This document shows positions 1 through 9,741 of a stretch of 64,000 nt of DNA, one piece after another. The notes under the pieces were generated by a model. It saw nothing but the letters and a program-made list of their open reading frames with translations, had not been told where the DNA came from and made no database searches. A program made the translations under genes and the position numbers. How positions within the stretch are numbered: the stretch's first letter is position 1; each line of letters begins with the position of its first letter. The stretch is from UA16 sp042095135. Lineage in GTDB: Bacteria > Bacteroidota > Bacteroidia > Flavobacteriales_D > Sanyastnellaceae. The stretch spans positions 6,465-70,464 of the forward strand of contig JBELBV010000007.1 of assembly GCA_042095135.1 (NCBI GenBank), read 5' to 3'.

Positions 1-1
1 G

Positions 2-52
2 GGGCGCATGATGGATTTGCTGTTAGAGGCCTGGGAAATCAGCATGCAATGA
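2..52 (+). CDS. C-terminal end of an upstream gene (partial)
   Basis: An open frame enters from the left edge and encodes a 16-residue tail ending in EAWEISMQ before a TGA stop. The stop overlaps the start of the next gene in an ATGA arrangement, the usual sign of translational coupling in this window. Too little is present to name the product. The call rests only on the open frame and the tight overlap. Confidence 0.45.
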   Translation, partial: GRMMDLLLEAWEISMQ

Positions 53-1164
53 CCGAGGGGAAGAGCATTCGAATTGGCCTGTACGCTCTTGCATTGTTGG
101 CTTTAACCGGCTGTGAGCGCTGCCAAGACGACCTGCCATGTGGCACCCCCGACTGTGCGCCAGCGGCCACACCGTATACGCTTGAAATTCCGCCGTTTTT
201 CCCACCGATGGACATCCCCGAGGACAATCCGCTGACGGTGGAAGGCATCGAATTGGGCCGGATGCTGTTCTGGGAAAAAGAATTGTCGGCGGACGGGTCC
301 ATGAGCTGCGGTTCGTGCCACCTGCCATCATCCGGATTTTCAGATCCAAACCCCTACAGTACGGGCATTACCGGTGCACAGGGCTTCCGCAACGCGATGG
401 CCATTATCAACATCGGTTGGTCGCCCTCCTTTTTCTGGGACGGGCGTGCCACGACCCTCGAAGAGCAAATCCTCGAACCCGTCTCCCACCCCGATGAAAT
501 GGCCTTGCCCTGGGGCGAGGCGGTAGAGCGCCTTCAAAATTCCGATGACTACTCGGCTAGGTTTGCGGTGGCCTTTGGTGATGAAGCCATCACGCCAGAA
601 CGCACTACTCAAGCCATTGCCCAATTTTTAAGGACCATGGTGTCAGCGGATTCCAAATTCGATCGGTGGCGACGCGGCGAGACGTTCTTGTCCGATGCGG
701 AGTTTGCGGGGTACGAGATCTTTCTTCGCGAAGGCGGAGATCCAGAAACCACTCCGGGCGGTGAATTCGGAGGAGATTGTTTCCATTGCCATGGAGAAGC
801 AGGGCTGCAGTTCAGCGATTATTTGTTCCGCAACAACGGGCTCGATAGCACGTTTGCCGCAGACCCCGGACACGCAGCAGTGACCGGTAACCCACTCGAT
901 TCTGGCAAATTCAAAACGCCCACACTGCGCAACATCGCGCTCACCGGACCCTACATGCACGACGGTCGTTTCCAAACCCTGGAGGAGGTCATTGAACACT
1001 ACAACTCCGGTGGGGTCCCTTCCACCACAGTGGATCCCTTTATGAAATACTCAACAGGAGGATTACAGCTGAGCACCGTCCAACAGGCGCAGCTGATCGC
1101 CTTTTTGCACACCTTGACCGATACGTCCTTCACGTCGAACCCGGCATTTCAAGACCCGCATTGA
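49..1164 (+). CDS. Di-haem cytochrome c peroxidase (MauG/CcpA family) lipoprotein
   Basis: This 371-residue protein has a lipoprotein signal peptide with lipobox LTGC (Cys22), so it is probably anchored in the cell envelope. Two haem c attachment motifs are visible: CGSCH at residues 87-91 and CFHCH at 244-248, the two-haem layout of bacterial cytochrome c peroxidases and MauG-like enzymes. The family reduces hydrogen peroxide with electrons from small c-type cytochromes, or oxidises protein or small substrates. The conserved C-terminal text FKTPTLRNIALTGPYMHDG is typical of the family. The start overlaps the stop of the upstream gene (ATGA), and the stop overlaps the TTG start of the next gene, so the three are probably one operon. 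The exact substrate cannot be told from sequence. Confidence 0.9.
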   Translation: MTEGKSIRIGLYALALLALTGCERCQDDLPCGTPDCAPAATPYTLEIPPFFPPMDIPEDNPLTVEGIELGRMLFWEKELSADGSMSCGSCHLPSSGFSDPNPYSTGITGAQGFRNAMAIINIGWSPSFFWDGRATTLEEQILEPVSHPDEMALPWGEAVERLQNSDDYSARFAVAFGDEAITPERTTQAIAQFLRTMVSADSKFDRWRRGETFLSDAEFAGYEIFLREGGDPETTPGGEFGGDCFHCHGEAGLQFSDYLFRNNGLDSTFAADPGHAAVTGNPLDSGKFKTPTLRNIALTGPYMHDGRFQTLEEVIEHYNSGGVPSTTVDPFMKYSTGGLQLSTVQQAQLIAFLHTLTDTSFTSNPAFQDPH

Positions 1165-1658
1165 AGGACGAATACAAACGGCAATTGCTCTGGTCGGCAC
1201 GCAACCGCAAGGCCATCCAACAAATATTCGCAGGGTGGAGGCGCAAGCCCCCGCGTGAGCTGGATGCTCAATTTCACGGTGGACACCAAGCGGCATTCAG
1301 CCGCATTGATTGCCTGGCCTGTGCCAACTGCTGCAAAACCACCAGCCCCATTTTCAAAGAGCGCGACATTGTCCGCATCGCCAAGTACCTAGGAGTGAAG
1401 GTCGCCGAATTCTCCAGCCGGTACCTGCGGCGCGACGAGGACGGCGATTGGATTTTGCAATCGGCCCCGTGTCCCTTCCTCGAAACGGAGTCCAATGCCT
1501 GCAAGATTTACAGCGAACGCCCGCAAGCCTGTCGGGAATTTCCGCACACCGATCGCAAAAACATGCGGGAGATCTTGGGCATCACAGAACAGAATGCGCA
1601 CCTGTGCCCGGCCGTTTCTTCGGTTGTCCAATCCATCCTTGAAGAGGTAAAGGACTGA
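1161..1658 (+). CDS. YkgJ-family cysteine-cluster protein
   Basis: The 165-residue product carries the Cys-rich pattern of the YkgJ (CxxCxxCC) family: CLACANCC at residues 51-58, then Cys in SAPCPF, SNACKIY, RPQACREFP and AHLCPA. The family is predicted to bind a metal or Fe-S cluster; its function is largely unknown. The start is TTG, overlapping the cytochrome peroxidase stop by 4 nt (TTGA), and no better in-frame start lies nearby, so coupling is likely. Its place directly after a haem peroxidase suggests redox or metal handling, but that is inference. Confidence 0.85.
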   Translation: MKDEYKRQLLWSARNRKAIQQIFAGWRRKPPRELDAQFHGGHQAAFSRIDCLACANCCKTTSPIFKERDIVRIAKYLGVKVAEFSSRYLRRDEDGDWILQSAPCPFLETESNACKIYSERPQACREFPHTDRKNMREILGITEQNAHLCPAVSSVVQSILEEVKD

Positions 1659-1712
1659 TAAATAAGCATCCAGAAGTGCAACCTCTGCGGAAAACTCCCG
1701 TAAAAGCCGGGT

Positions 1713-4700
1713 ATGATCCGCTTATACATCATATCCATTGCATTGTTTTTGGGTGCGTTTGCGCCCAATTCCCTCTTCGCTCAGTGTCAGGAAGTCATTG
1801 ATAACGAAGGAATTGCAACATCCAATCCCACGTGGTACAACTGCAGTGCCGCTGACGATCTGTTGAGCATCGAGACGTCCACGTCATGGACGGACTTGGT
1901 GATCGATTGGGGCGACGGCAGCGCCACCGAAGCGATCGGTGCGTTCAATCCCGGCGATGCGCCGGTGACGCACACGTACGCCGGTGACGCCTCGAGCTAC
2001 ACGGTAACGTTGGCAGAAGCCGACGGGTCGTGCAGCATCGAAGGGCACTACTTCGCCAGCGCTCCGGTCAGCGACTTTTGGAGCAGCGAGGTAAGCGTAT
2101 GCGAGGGCACCTCAGTTCAATTTCACCAAGAGGCGACCGGCGTGCAGTACGCTTGGAACTTCGGTGTGAACCCCAACTTTTTGAACACCTCTACTGGCCA
2201 CGTGAGCTTCACGTTCTCCAATCCTGGAGATTACACGGTGCAGAGTGTGATCCAATTCCCGGGTACCAACGGTGTGTGTGCGGACACCTCAAGCATCGAC
2301 ATCACCGTTTTGCCTCGTCCCGAGGTCAGCATGAACCTATCGGCCACTGAAGGGTGCGGCGAACTGATTGTATCCGGTGACGTGAGCGCTCCCAACTCAT
2401 ACTTGTACGTTTGGTCGTTCATGCCCGCTCCTTCCTTCCAGGTAGGAACGCAGCTTGACCCCATCACGTTCAACACACCCGGTAACCACCCCGTTTCGGT
2501 GGCTGTTACTGGCGTCAATGGTTGTCAATCTACTGCCCAGCAGTTTGTCACGATTCACCCCCAGCCCGAAGCAGACTTCGCCTTTGACGGTGTGTGCTTC
2601 GGTGAGACCACCTCTTTTTCGGATGAATCCACTGCGGGCATCAACACGAACATCACCGGTTGGTATTGGCAGTTTGGTGACGGTGGCGTGAGCTACGAAT
2701 CCAACCCAACCCACGACTATGCCTTCAACGGCACCTACAATGTCAGCTTGACGGTAACCACCCCCGAGTGCACGGCTTCGACTTCTCAGTTTGTGGGCAT
2801 CAACCCCAACCCAACCGTTGAGGCCCAAGCGGACATTTTGAGCGGATGTTCACCGCTGGAGGTGGCCTTCAACGCCGATGCCTCATTGGCTTCTACGTTT
2901 GAGTGGGAGATCAACGGCAACGCATTGAATGGTGAATCCATCAACGCAACGCTCGAAACGGCCATCGGTGACGCCACTGCGCACACGGCCACGGTCACGG
3001 TGACTTCTGCCATGGGTTGCTCAGCAACGGATGAAATTACCGTGGATGCGTTCCCGCGCGCCATCGCGCAAATTGATCCTGCAGCCAATGCGGGATGCGC
3101 ACCTTACACGTTGCCCATTGCCAACCTCTCGGAAGGCGCCATCGCATATGAGTGGTACGCCAACGGCAACTTCGTCACGTCCAGCGCTGACTGGGACGGC
3201 ACCCTGGAAAACATCAACAACGCCATTGAAAGCCAGACGGTTGAGTTGGTGGCCCATTCCTTGCAAGGCTGCAACGACACCACATCAACAATCATTCAGG
3301 TCTACCCTGAAGCTGACTTCTCATTTGACCTCCCGAACGACACCGCATGCTCTCCGTTGGATTTGACCATGCCGATTATGGATGGCGTGAACTCGTTCAC
3401 CTGGAACTTTGGTGGTGGAAACACTTCTGAAGAACAAGCCCCAAGCATCGTGTTGGAAAACACCAACGGCGGTCTGATGGGCACTTCCATCACCTTCACG
3501 GGCGTTTCGGTCTTCGGTTGCGTCGACTCGCACACCGAGACGGTTTACGTTCGCCCCCAGCCGGTTGCTGAGTTCAGCGCGGATGCCTTGGAAGGATGCG
3601 AGCCATTGGCCGCCAATTTTGAAAACATCTCAAGCGATGCAGATTCGTACGTGTGGGACTTTGGGAATGGTATCACCGATGACGGCCCAACGGCTTCACA
3701 AGCATTCTACACCGACGGCACCGTTCAGACCTACGACATCACATTGACGGCGTACGACGACCTCGGCTGCATAGACACGGATACGTTGACTGTAACAGTC
3801 TTCCCTGCGGCTGATTTCGCCCTGGATCTCGGTGTAGAAACTGCTTGTTCTCCACTCGAAATGACCTTGCCGGTCATCGATGGTGTACAAAATATCGCCT
3901 GGGATTTCGGCGACGGGACGACTTCAAATGAAGCTACACCTGACCACGCTTGGGAAAACACAACCGGTGGCCTCGACAACTACATCGTCAGTGTGACCGG
4001 TGAAACAGAGCACGGCTGTGCCGGATTGGCAGTGGATTTAATCACTGTGAAGCCTCAGCCAACGGCTGGTTTCAACGCCGACGCGTTAAGCGGTTGCGAG
4101 CCATTGGCGTCCACGTTCACGAGCACCAGCACCGAAGGCACCGCCTTGAGCTGGGACTTTGGAGACGGCAGCAGCGCGACTGGGTCCGATGCCAACCACA
4201 CCTTTGATGGAATTGACGCGAATACGGCATATGAAGTGACCTTGACGGCCACACACCCATTGGGCTGTGCAGACATTGCCACGGCCACCGTGGACGTCTT
4301 TGCCGCTGCGGAATACATCCTGAACTTGACCAGCGACTCCGTCTGTTCACCTTTGGAATTGACCATGCCCGCCTTGGACGGCGCGCAGAACTTCACGTGG
4401 AACTTCGGCGACGGAACCACGTCCAACGAAGCTACGCCCACGCACACGTGGTTCAACGCTTCGACGGGCTTGATGACCGCAACCGTGACCTTGGAAGCGG
4501 AGACTGCTGATGGATGCGCCGGTACGTCGCAGGCGACCGTTAACATCAAGCCCCAGCCCGTGGCCAACTTCATGGTAGCCAATGACCAAGGGTGCGATCC
4601 ATTGGTCAGCCAATTCAACAACTACAGTGTTCTCGCTGATTCTTACGATTGGGATTTCGGGGACGGAACCACCGGCCACGAAGAACACCCCACGCACGCA

Positions 4701-7700
4701 TTTGCTGCGGACGGTTTAACCACCACATTCGCGGTGACTTTGACGGCACATGATGACTTGGGTTGTTCAGACGTCACCACGCGAGAAGTGACGGTGCACC
4801 CTGCGGCCGCCTTCAGCTTGAATTTAGCGTCAGATACCGTTTGCTCACCTTTGCAATTGACCTTGCCTGAAATCCCAGGTGCAGAAAACTTGACCTGGAA
4901 CTTTGGAGACGGTACCACAGGCGCTGGCCAAAGCCCAACGCACACGTGGGAAAACACAGGAGATGACCTGATGGTGGCTACAGTTTCCTTCGAAGCTGCT
5001 ACGACCAACGGTTGCGTCGGCTCTGGATCCGCTACAGTGTTCATCAAGCCCCAACCAACGGCTGACTTCACAGCCTCTGTTGAAAGCGGATGCGCCCCAT
5101 TGAATGTCACATTCACCAACCTGAGCACCCAGGCCGATGCATTCGCTTGGGACTTCGGAAATGGTACTTCAGCTACGACGCCCCTTGCTGCCTCAGCCTT
5201 TGATGCGGAAGAGATCGAAACAACGTATACCGTTACGTTAACCGCCACGGACGATTTGGGCTGCACTAGCACAACGACCCGAGAAATCACGGCGTTCCCC
5301 GCTGCTGACTTTGCTTTGGCCCTGCCCGCTGATAGCGTTTGCTCTCCACTCGAATTGACGATGCCTGTCCTTGACGGTGCGCAAGCGATCACGTGGAGCT
5401 TCGGCGACGGCACAACAGCCACCGGTCAGGCACCCTCACACACGTGGGAGAACACCACTGGCGAATTGATGACGGCTACTGTTACGTTCTCTGCAGAGAC
5501 CGAGAATGGTTGCGCCGGATCGGCGACCGCTGAGGTGAACATCAAGCCACAGCCCGAAGCCAACTTCACCGCCGATGTTGTGACGGGGTGCGAACCTTTG
5601 GTGAGCACGTTTACCAATGCGAGCACCAACGGTGACCTGTACATCTGGAACTTCGGAGACGTGATGTTGCCCGGTTTGGTAGACAACAACGCGACCGTTC
5701 AGCACACCTTCGCCGCTGAAGCTGCCGATGCGCCTTCAGTTTACAACGTGACGTTGCTTGCTATCGATGACTTGGGTTGCAGCGATGAGCGCACGCTCAC
5801 CGTTGAGGTGAACCCTGCGCCGGCCTTTGAACTGGCATTGGACGTAAACGAAGCGTGCTCGCCATTGGCTTTGACCATGCCCAACATGGTTGACGCGACT
5901 ACGACCTACTGGGATTTTGGTGATGGTTCGTTCTCCAACGAAGCCACACCCACCCACTTCTGGACCAACGATACCGACGATCTGGTGAACCACACCGTTT
6001 CCTTCCAAGGCGTCAATGCCTTCGGATGCGAGGGCACGACCACAGCAAGCGTGAGCGTTAAGCCGCAGCCACAAGCAATCTTCTCTACGGATGAAGAAAT
6101 GGGATGCGCTCCATTCACCATTGACATTTCCAATGAAAGCCAGTCAGCAGATGCCTTCGACTGGAACTATGGCAACGGCGACGCCTTGCAGATGGATACC
6201 CAAGATGCACATGCCTACACGTACGCAGGTGATGCTGAACCAATGGAATACACGTTGACACTCACCGCAACGCACGCGTTGGGCTGTGCAGACACGGTGA
6301 CCAAGACCGTTACTGTCCTGCCAGAGGTCAATGCTGCTTGGGCAGGTGAAACGGTGGGATGTGCTCCTTATGAGACCGTGATCGAATACACCGGTACGGA
6401 GGCGTCAACCGTCGCATGGACGATCGACGGTGCAGCAGCAGCCACGGGCAACACAGCAACCTTTACACTGGAAGGAGCAGCGGGCAGCGCCACGGCGCAC
6501 ACCATTCAAATCGAAGCCGTTTCCGAATACGGATGTGCCGGAAGCACCGCCTTCGAGGTAACGGTCAACCCCACTCCCGTGGTGAACTTGAGCGCATCAG
6601 CCGATGCGACGTGCTCCGGTGACGCTTGGAATGTTGTTTATGACGCTCAATACGCAGACGACATCAACCTCACCATGAATGGCATGGGGCTGGAATTGGC
6701 GTCTGAGTTGGAATTCAATTCCGAGAACCTTGCTTCCGAGGATGCCATCTCAACCTTGGTGTTGACGGCTTCAACCGACCTCGGTTGTGCAGCTGCGATG
6801 GCCATTGAACACACCGTTCACCCCCAGGTGACAGCCAGCTTCGACCTGCCAACGAGCGCCTGCACGCCAATGGAGGTGGCCTTCAACAATACTTCGGAAC
6901 AGGCTACAACTTCAACGACTTGGAATTTTGGCGACGGCACGACGTCAGATGCCTTAAACCCAGTCCACACGTTCGAAGCATTGGGCACCGAGGATACGCA
7001 GTACAATGTGGCCCTCGTGGCTGTAAACACTGCGGGTTGCGCGGACACCACGGTCCAAGTAATAGAAGTTTGGGGCCAGCCAGAAGCGGCATTGACGATC
7101 GTAGAGGCCGAGGGCTGCTACCCCGTTGACGTCACGTTCGAAAACGCCAGCGACGGATACACGACCACCGAATGGGCCTACGGCAACGGCGAATACAGCG
7201 TTATTGCAGATTCCGTGCACACGAAGACGTTCTTCAACCCAACCGATGATCTCGTGGTTTACACCACAGAAATCACAGTCAGCAATGCACATGGTTGCGT
7301 GTCAACCGACGCCGTTGACGTGGAGGTTGGGCCTTACTTGAACGCTCAGTTTGACGTAGTAGCACAAGGCTGCACACCCGTTGAAGCCAACATCATCAAC
7401 CAATCGGAAGGTGCAGCTTCGTTCATCTGGAATTTCAACGACGGATCGGCTCCTTCGAATGAAGCGAACCCAACCCACACATTCGTGAATGCAACAGGTG
7501 AAGATGCGACCTACCAAGTTGAGCTCATCGCCATGAGTGCTTACGGCTGCGCAGACACCATCGCCGTTGGCGTTGAGGTGTACGTGTCTCCCACAGCTGA
7601 ATTCACCGTGAGCCCGGCCATCCAGACGTACCCGAACACCACGGTTGGCATCAACAACTTGAGCGCCGCTTCTTCAAGTGCGATCCAGCACTGGAGCTTT

Positions 7701-8642
7701 GGCGATGGCGCTGAAGTGGCGACTGATCAGCCAATCTTCCATACCTACAATTCGTGGGGAACGTACAACGTAACGCTGCTAGTTGACAACGGATTCTGTG
7801 CCGATGCCCACACGGAAATGATCACCATCCTGTCTCCAAACCCCGTGGCGAGCTTCACGGGAAGCGGCAGCGGTTGCGCGCCGTTGGCAGTGGATTTCGA
7901 AAACCACTCCAGCCACGGAGCTCAGTATATCTGGGATTTTGATGACGACATCATGACGTCTGAGGAGTCGCCAACGCACGTGTTCACGCGTCCTGGTGTT
8001 TACAACGTCTCGTTGACCGTGATCGGTTACGAAGGTCAGGAAGAGCAGATCATCCAGTACGGCGCCGTTGAGGTGTTCCCGTCGGCCTCGGCTGCCTTCG
8101 TGAACAGCCCAACCGAAGTCATCGTACCGGATCAGCCGGTAGACTTTGTAAACCTTTCTGATGTCGATGCGACGGAATTCTTCTGGGACTTCGGTGATGG
8201 CCAGTTCAGCACCGACAAGGAACCCATCCACTTCTACACCGAGCCTGGGATCTACACGGTGAGCTTGACGGCCAACAACAGCTTCAATTGCCCCACCACC
8301 TACACGTTGGAGCACGCTGTGGAGGCAACTGTGGGCGGATTCATGGAATTCCCAACGGCGTTCACGCCCAACACCGGCGGTTCGAACGGCGGATACTACG
8401 ACCCCAACGCGTTGGACAACGACGTGTTCCACCCGCACCACATGGGCATCGTGGACTACGAGTTGGTCATCTTCAATAAGTGGGGAGAATTGCTCTTCCG
8501 ATCCACCGATCCTTACATCGGCTGGGACGGTTACTTCCAAGGCCGCATCGTTCGCCAGGACGTGTATGCGTGGAAGGCGAGCGCAACCTTCAGCAGTGGA
8601 TACCGTACCACTCAAGCAGGGGATGTAACCCTCATCAAATAA
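1713..8642 (+). CDS. Giant PKD-repeat surface protein with T9SS type B C-terminal domain
   Basis: This 2309-residue protein has an N-terminal signal peptide (residues 1-23, ending SLFAQ) and then about two dozen PKD/Ig-like modules recognisable by W(D/N)FGDG cores. The last ~95 residues (FPTAFTPN, then NKWGELLF and GWDGYFQG) match the gliding-motility-associated or type B sorting domain that T9SS exports. Most modules start with a Cys in GC(E/A)PL or CSPL and have a second Cys in a GC near the end, suggesting one disulfide per domain. Residues ~546-1545 form six A/B super-repeats in which the first Cys codons fall every 249 nt (3348 to 5589). The next gene, PorP/SprF, is the usual partner of type B cargo. 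It is probably a cell-surface adhesin or gliding-related filament. No clear TAnnTTTG promoter is visible in the 54-nt gap upstream. Confidence 0.93.
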   Translation: MIRLYIISIALFLGAFAPNSLFAQCQEVIDNEGIATSNPTWYNCSAADDLLSIETSTSWTDLVIDWGDGSATEAIGAFNPGDAPVTHTYAGDASSYTVTLAEADGSCSIEGHYFASAPVSDFWSSEVSVCEGTSVQFHQEATGVQYAWNFGVNPNFLNTSTGHVSFTFSNPGDYTVQSVIQFPGTNGVCADTSSIDITVLPRPEVSMNLSATEGCGELIVSGDVSAPNSYLYVWSFMPAPSFQVGTQLDPITFNTPGNHPVSVAVTGVNGCQSTAQQFVTIHPQPEADFAFDGVCFGETTSFSDESTAGINTNITGWYWQFGDGGVSYESNPTHDYAFNGTYNVSLTVTTPECTASTSQFVGINPNPTVEAQADILSGCSPLEVAFNADASLASTFEWEINGNALNGESINATLETAIGDATAHTATVTVTSAMGCSATDEITVDAFPRAIAQIDPAANAGCAPYTLPIANLSEGAIAYEWYANGNFVTSSADWDGTLENINNAIESQTVELVAHSLQGCNDTTSTIIQVYPEADFSFDLPNDTACSPLDLTMPIMDGVNSFTWNFGGGNTSEEQAPSIVLENTNGGLMGTSITFTGVSVFGCVDSHTETVYVRPQPVAEFSADALEGCEPLAANFENISSDADSYVWDFGNGITDDGPTASQAFYTDGTVQTYDITLTAYDDLGCIDTDTLTVTVFPAADFALDLGVETACSPLEMTLPVIDGVQNIAWDFGDGTTSNEATPDHAWENTTGGLDNYIVSVTGETEHGCAGLAVDLITVKPQPTAGFNADALSGCEPLASTFTSTSTEGTALSWDFGDGSSATGSDANHTFDGIDANTAYEVTLTATHPLGCADIATATVDVFAAAEYILNLTSDSVCSPLELTMPALDGAQNFTWNFGDGTTSNEATPTHTWFNASTGLMTATVTLEAETADGCAGTSQATVNIKPQPVANFMVANDQGCDPLVSQFNNYSVLADSYDWDFGDGTTGHEEHPTHAFAADGLTTTFAVTLTAHDDLGCSDVTTREVTVHPAAAFSLNLASDTVCSPLQLTLPEIPGAENLTWNFGDGTTGAGQSPTHTWENTGDDLMVATVSFEAATTNGCVGSGSATVFIKPQPTADFTASVESGCAPLNVTFTNLSTQADAFAWDFGNGTSATTPLAASAFDAEEIETTYTVTLTATDDLGCTSTTTREITAFPAADFALALPADSVCSPLELTMPVLDGAQAITWSFGDGTTATGQAPSHTWENTTGELMTATVTFSAETENGCAGSATAEVNIKPQPEANFTADVVTGCEPLVSTFTNASTNGDLYIWNFGDVMLPGLVDNNATVQHTFAAEAADAPSVYNVTLLAIDDLGCSDERTLTVEVNPAPAFELALDVNEACSPLALTMPNMVDATTTYWDFGDGSFSNEATPTHFWTNDTDDLVNHTVSFQGVNAFGCEGTTTASVSVKPQPQAIFSTDEEMGCAPFTIDISNESQSADAFDWNYGNGDALQMDTQDAHAYTYAGDAEPMEYTLTLTATHALGCADTVTKTVTVLPEVNAAWAGETVGCAPYETVIEYTGTEASTVAWTIDGAAAATGNTATFTLEGAAGSATAHTIQIEAVSEYGCAGSTAFEVTVNPTPVVNLSASADATCSGDAWNVVYDAQYADDINLTMNGMGLELASELEFNSENLASEDAISTLVLTASTDLGCAAAMAIEHTVHPQVTASFDLPTSACTPMEVAFNNTSEQATTSTTWNFGDGTTSDALNPVHTFEALGTEDTQYNVALVAVNTAGCADTTVQVIEVWGQPEAALTIVEAEGCYPVDVTFENASDGYTTTEWAYGNGEYSVIADSVHTKTFFNPTDDLVVYTTEITVSNAHGCVSTDAVDVEVGPYLNAQFDVVAQGCTPVEANIINQSEGAASFIWNFNDGSAPSNEANPTHTFVNATGEDATYQVELIAMSAYGCADTIAVGVEVYVSPTAEFTVSPAIQTYPNTTVGINNLSAASSSAIQHWSFGDGAEVATDQPIFHTYNSWGTYNVTLLVDNGFCADAHTEMITILSPNPVASFTGSGSGCAPLAVDFENHSSHGAQYIWDFDDDIMTSEESPTHVFTRPGVYNVSLTVIGYEGQEEQIIQYGAVEVFPSASAAFVNSPTEVIVPDQPVDFVNLSDVDATEFFWDFGDGQFSTDKEPIHFYTEPGIYTVSLTANNSFNCPTTYTLEHAVEATVGGFMEFPTAFTPNTGGSNGGYYDPNALDNDVFHPHHMGIVDYELVIFNKWGELLFRSTDPYIGWDGYFQGRIVRQDVYAWKASATFSSGYRTTQAGDVTLIK
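3348..6359 (+). repeat. Six tandem A/B PKD super-repeats inside the giant surface protein
   Basis: Module-opening Cys codons lie at 3348, 3597, 3846, 4095, 4344, 4593, 4842, 5091, 5340 and 5589, each exactly 249 nt apart. They continue at 5856 and 6105 after a single 18-nt longer unit. Odd modules (A) read CSPL then LTMP/LTLP and end in IKPQP or VKPQP. Even modules (B) read GCxPL and mostly end in DLGC followed by FPAA or similar. The super-repeat is therefore 498 nt (166 residues). The copies are diverged in sequence but conserved in length. Confidence 0.9.
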
Positions 8643-8648
8643 TCCGAA

Positions 8649-9677
8649 ATGAAGCACTTGAATATCACCTCAGCTATGAAAGCGATTTGCACACTCATCC
8701 TCGCCGTGGGCTTGTCCTTCGGGCAAGCGTGGAGCCAGGACCTGCGTTACACGCAGTACAATGCAATCCCAACGAGCATCAACCCTGCCTTCGCCGGTTC
8801 TATGGATGAAGCCCGCCTCGCCACGGTGTACCGCAACCAATGGGCTGCGATGCCCGGAGCGTACGTTGGATGGCACGTGGCTGCCGACTGGTACAACCGC
8901 AACTTGAATAGCGGATTCGGCATTTTGATGAGCCAGGAAGAAGCTGGTGCAGGAGGGTTGAATACCACCCGCATTGCCGGACAGTACGCCTACGAAATTC
9001 CATTGGGCAACGGATGGCGCTTGCGTCCCGCCCTGCAGGCGGCGTTGGCCAACCGTTCCATCGACATGGCACAATTGACCTTCGGTGACCAATTGATCCG
9101 TGGTCCACAAGTGAGCACCATCGAAGACCGCCCCAGTGTGTCTCGTCACTACTTTGACTTCGCCACCGGCTTCTTGCTTACGGGGAAATACACGTGGCTC
9201 GGCTGCTCATTTGATCACTTGAACAATCCGAACGAAAGTCTGAATGCCACGTACATCGATCCGATGGATGTCAAAACATCGGTACACGGGGGATGGCGCA
9301 TGCCGATCGTGGACTACATGCGCAACAAGCACCACGGTGACCTCGTCGTCGCGTTCAATTACATGGCGCAGGGCGAATTCGACCAACTCGATTTGGGTAT
9401 CTACTACGACACCAAGCCGCTGAGCTTCGGCTTGTGGTACCAAGGTCTGCCCTTTGGCCACACCATCGAAGGCGGTGCGGACGTAGACGCCGTCAGTGCC
9501 ATTGTCGGCTACGGCCAAGACAACTGGAAAGTCGGCTACAGCTACGACATCACATTGAGCACATTGGGCCTCTCCACCACGGGTGGAAGCCACGAAATCG
9601 CTCTTTCATACACCTGGCAAACGCAGCAGCGCAAGCGGACCCAGTCGCCTCGTTACCTGCCTTGCCCCATATTCTGA
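8649..9677 (+). CDS. PorP/SprF family type IX secretion outer-membrane protein
   Basis: The 342-residue protein has a signal peptide (cleavage near AWSQ) followed by the PorP/SprF opening DLRYTQYNAIPTSINPAFAG, diagnostic of this family. These are outer-membrane beta-barrel proteins tied to T9SS. SprF-type paralogues are typically encoded just downstream of large type B cargo and are needed for its export or surface attachment. Here only 6 nt separate it from the giant PKD protein, so the two are almost certainly co-transcribed. An alternative start at Met10 (8676) would also keep the signal peptide. A strong hairpin follows the gene. Confidence 0.93.
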   Translation: MKHLNITSAMKAICTLILAVGLSFGQAWSQDLRYTQYNAIPTSINPAFAGSMDEARLATVYRNQWAAMPGAYVGWHVAADWYNRNLNSGFGILMSQEEAGAGGLNTTRIAGQYAYEIPLGNGWRLRPALQAALANRSIDMAQLTFGDQLIRGPQVSTIEDRPSVSRHYFDFATGFLLTGKYTWLGCSFDHLNNPNESLNATYIDPMDVKTSVHGGWRMPIVDYMRNKHHGDLVVAFNYMAQGEFDQLDLGIYYDTKPLSFGLWYQGLPFGHTIEGGADVDAVSAIVGYGQDNWKVGYSYDITLSTLGLSTTGGSHEIALSYTWQTQQRKRTQSPRYLPCPIF

Positions 9678-9706
9678 TAGTTAAGCGGATCGGAATAGCA
9701 AATGCC

Positions 9707-9734
9707 CACCCAACTCCTACCCAGGGGTTGGGTG
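9707..9734. terminator. Hairpin between convergent porP/sprF-like gene and murB
   Basis: CACCCAACTCC pairs with GGGGTTGGGTG across a 6-nt loop, giving an 11-bp stem with one G-U pair. It sits in the 64-nt gap between two convergent genes. No strong T-tract follows on either strand, so termination efficiency is uncertain, but its position fits a bidirectional terminator. Confidence 0.6.
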
Positions 9735-9741
9735 CGTGCGT

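Noticed and set aside
1684..1712. Hairpin CCCG-N6-CGGG as an attenuator before the PKD gene
   Set aside because: Only about 4 bp of stem; too weak and without a T-run.
7779..8657. 292-codon open frame antisense to the PKD gene
   Set aside because: It lies wholly opposite a clearly coding, repeat-rich gene, has no recognisable domain, and long antisense frames are common in GC-rich DNA.
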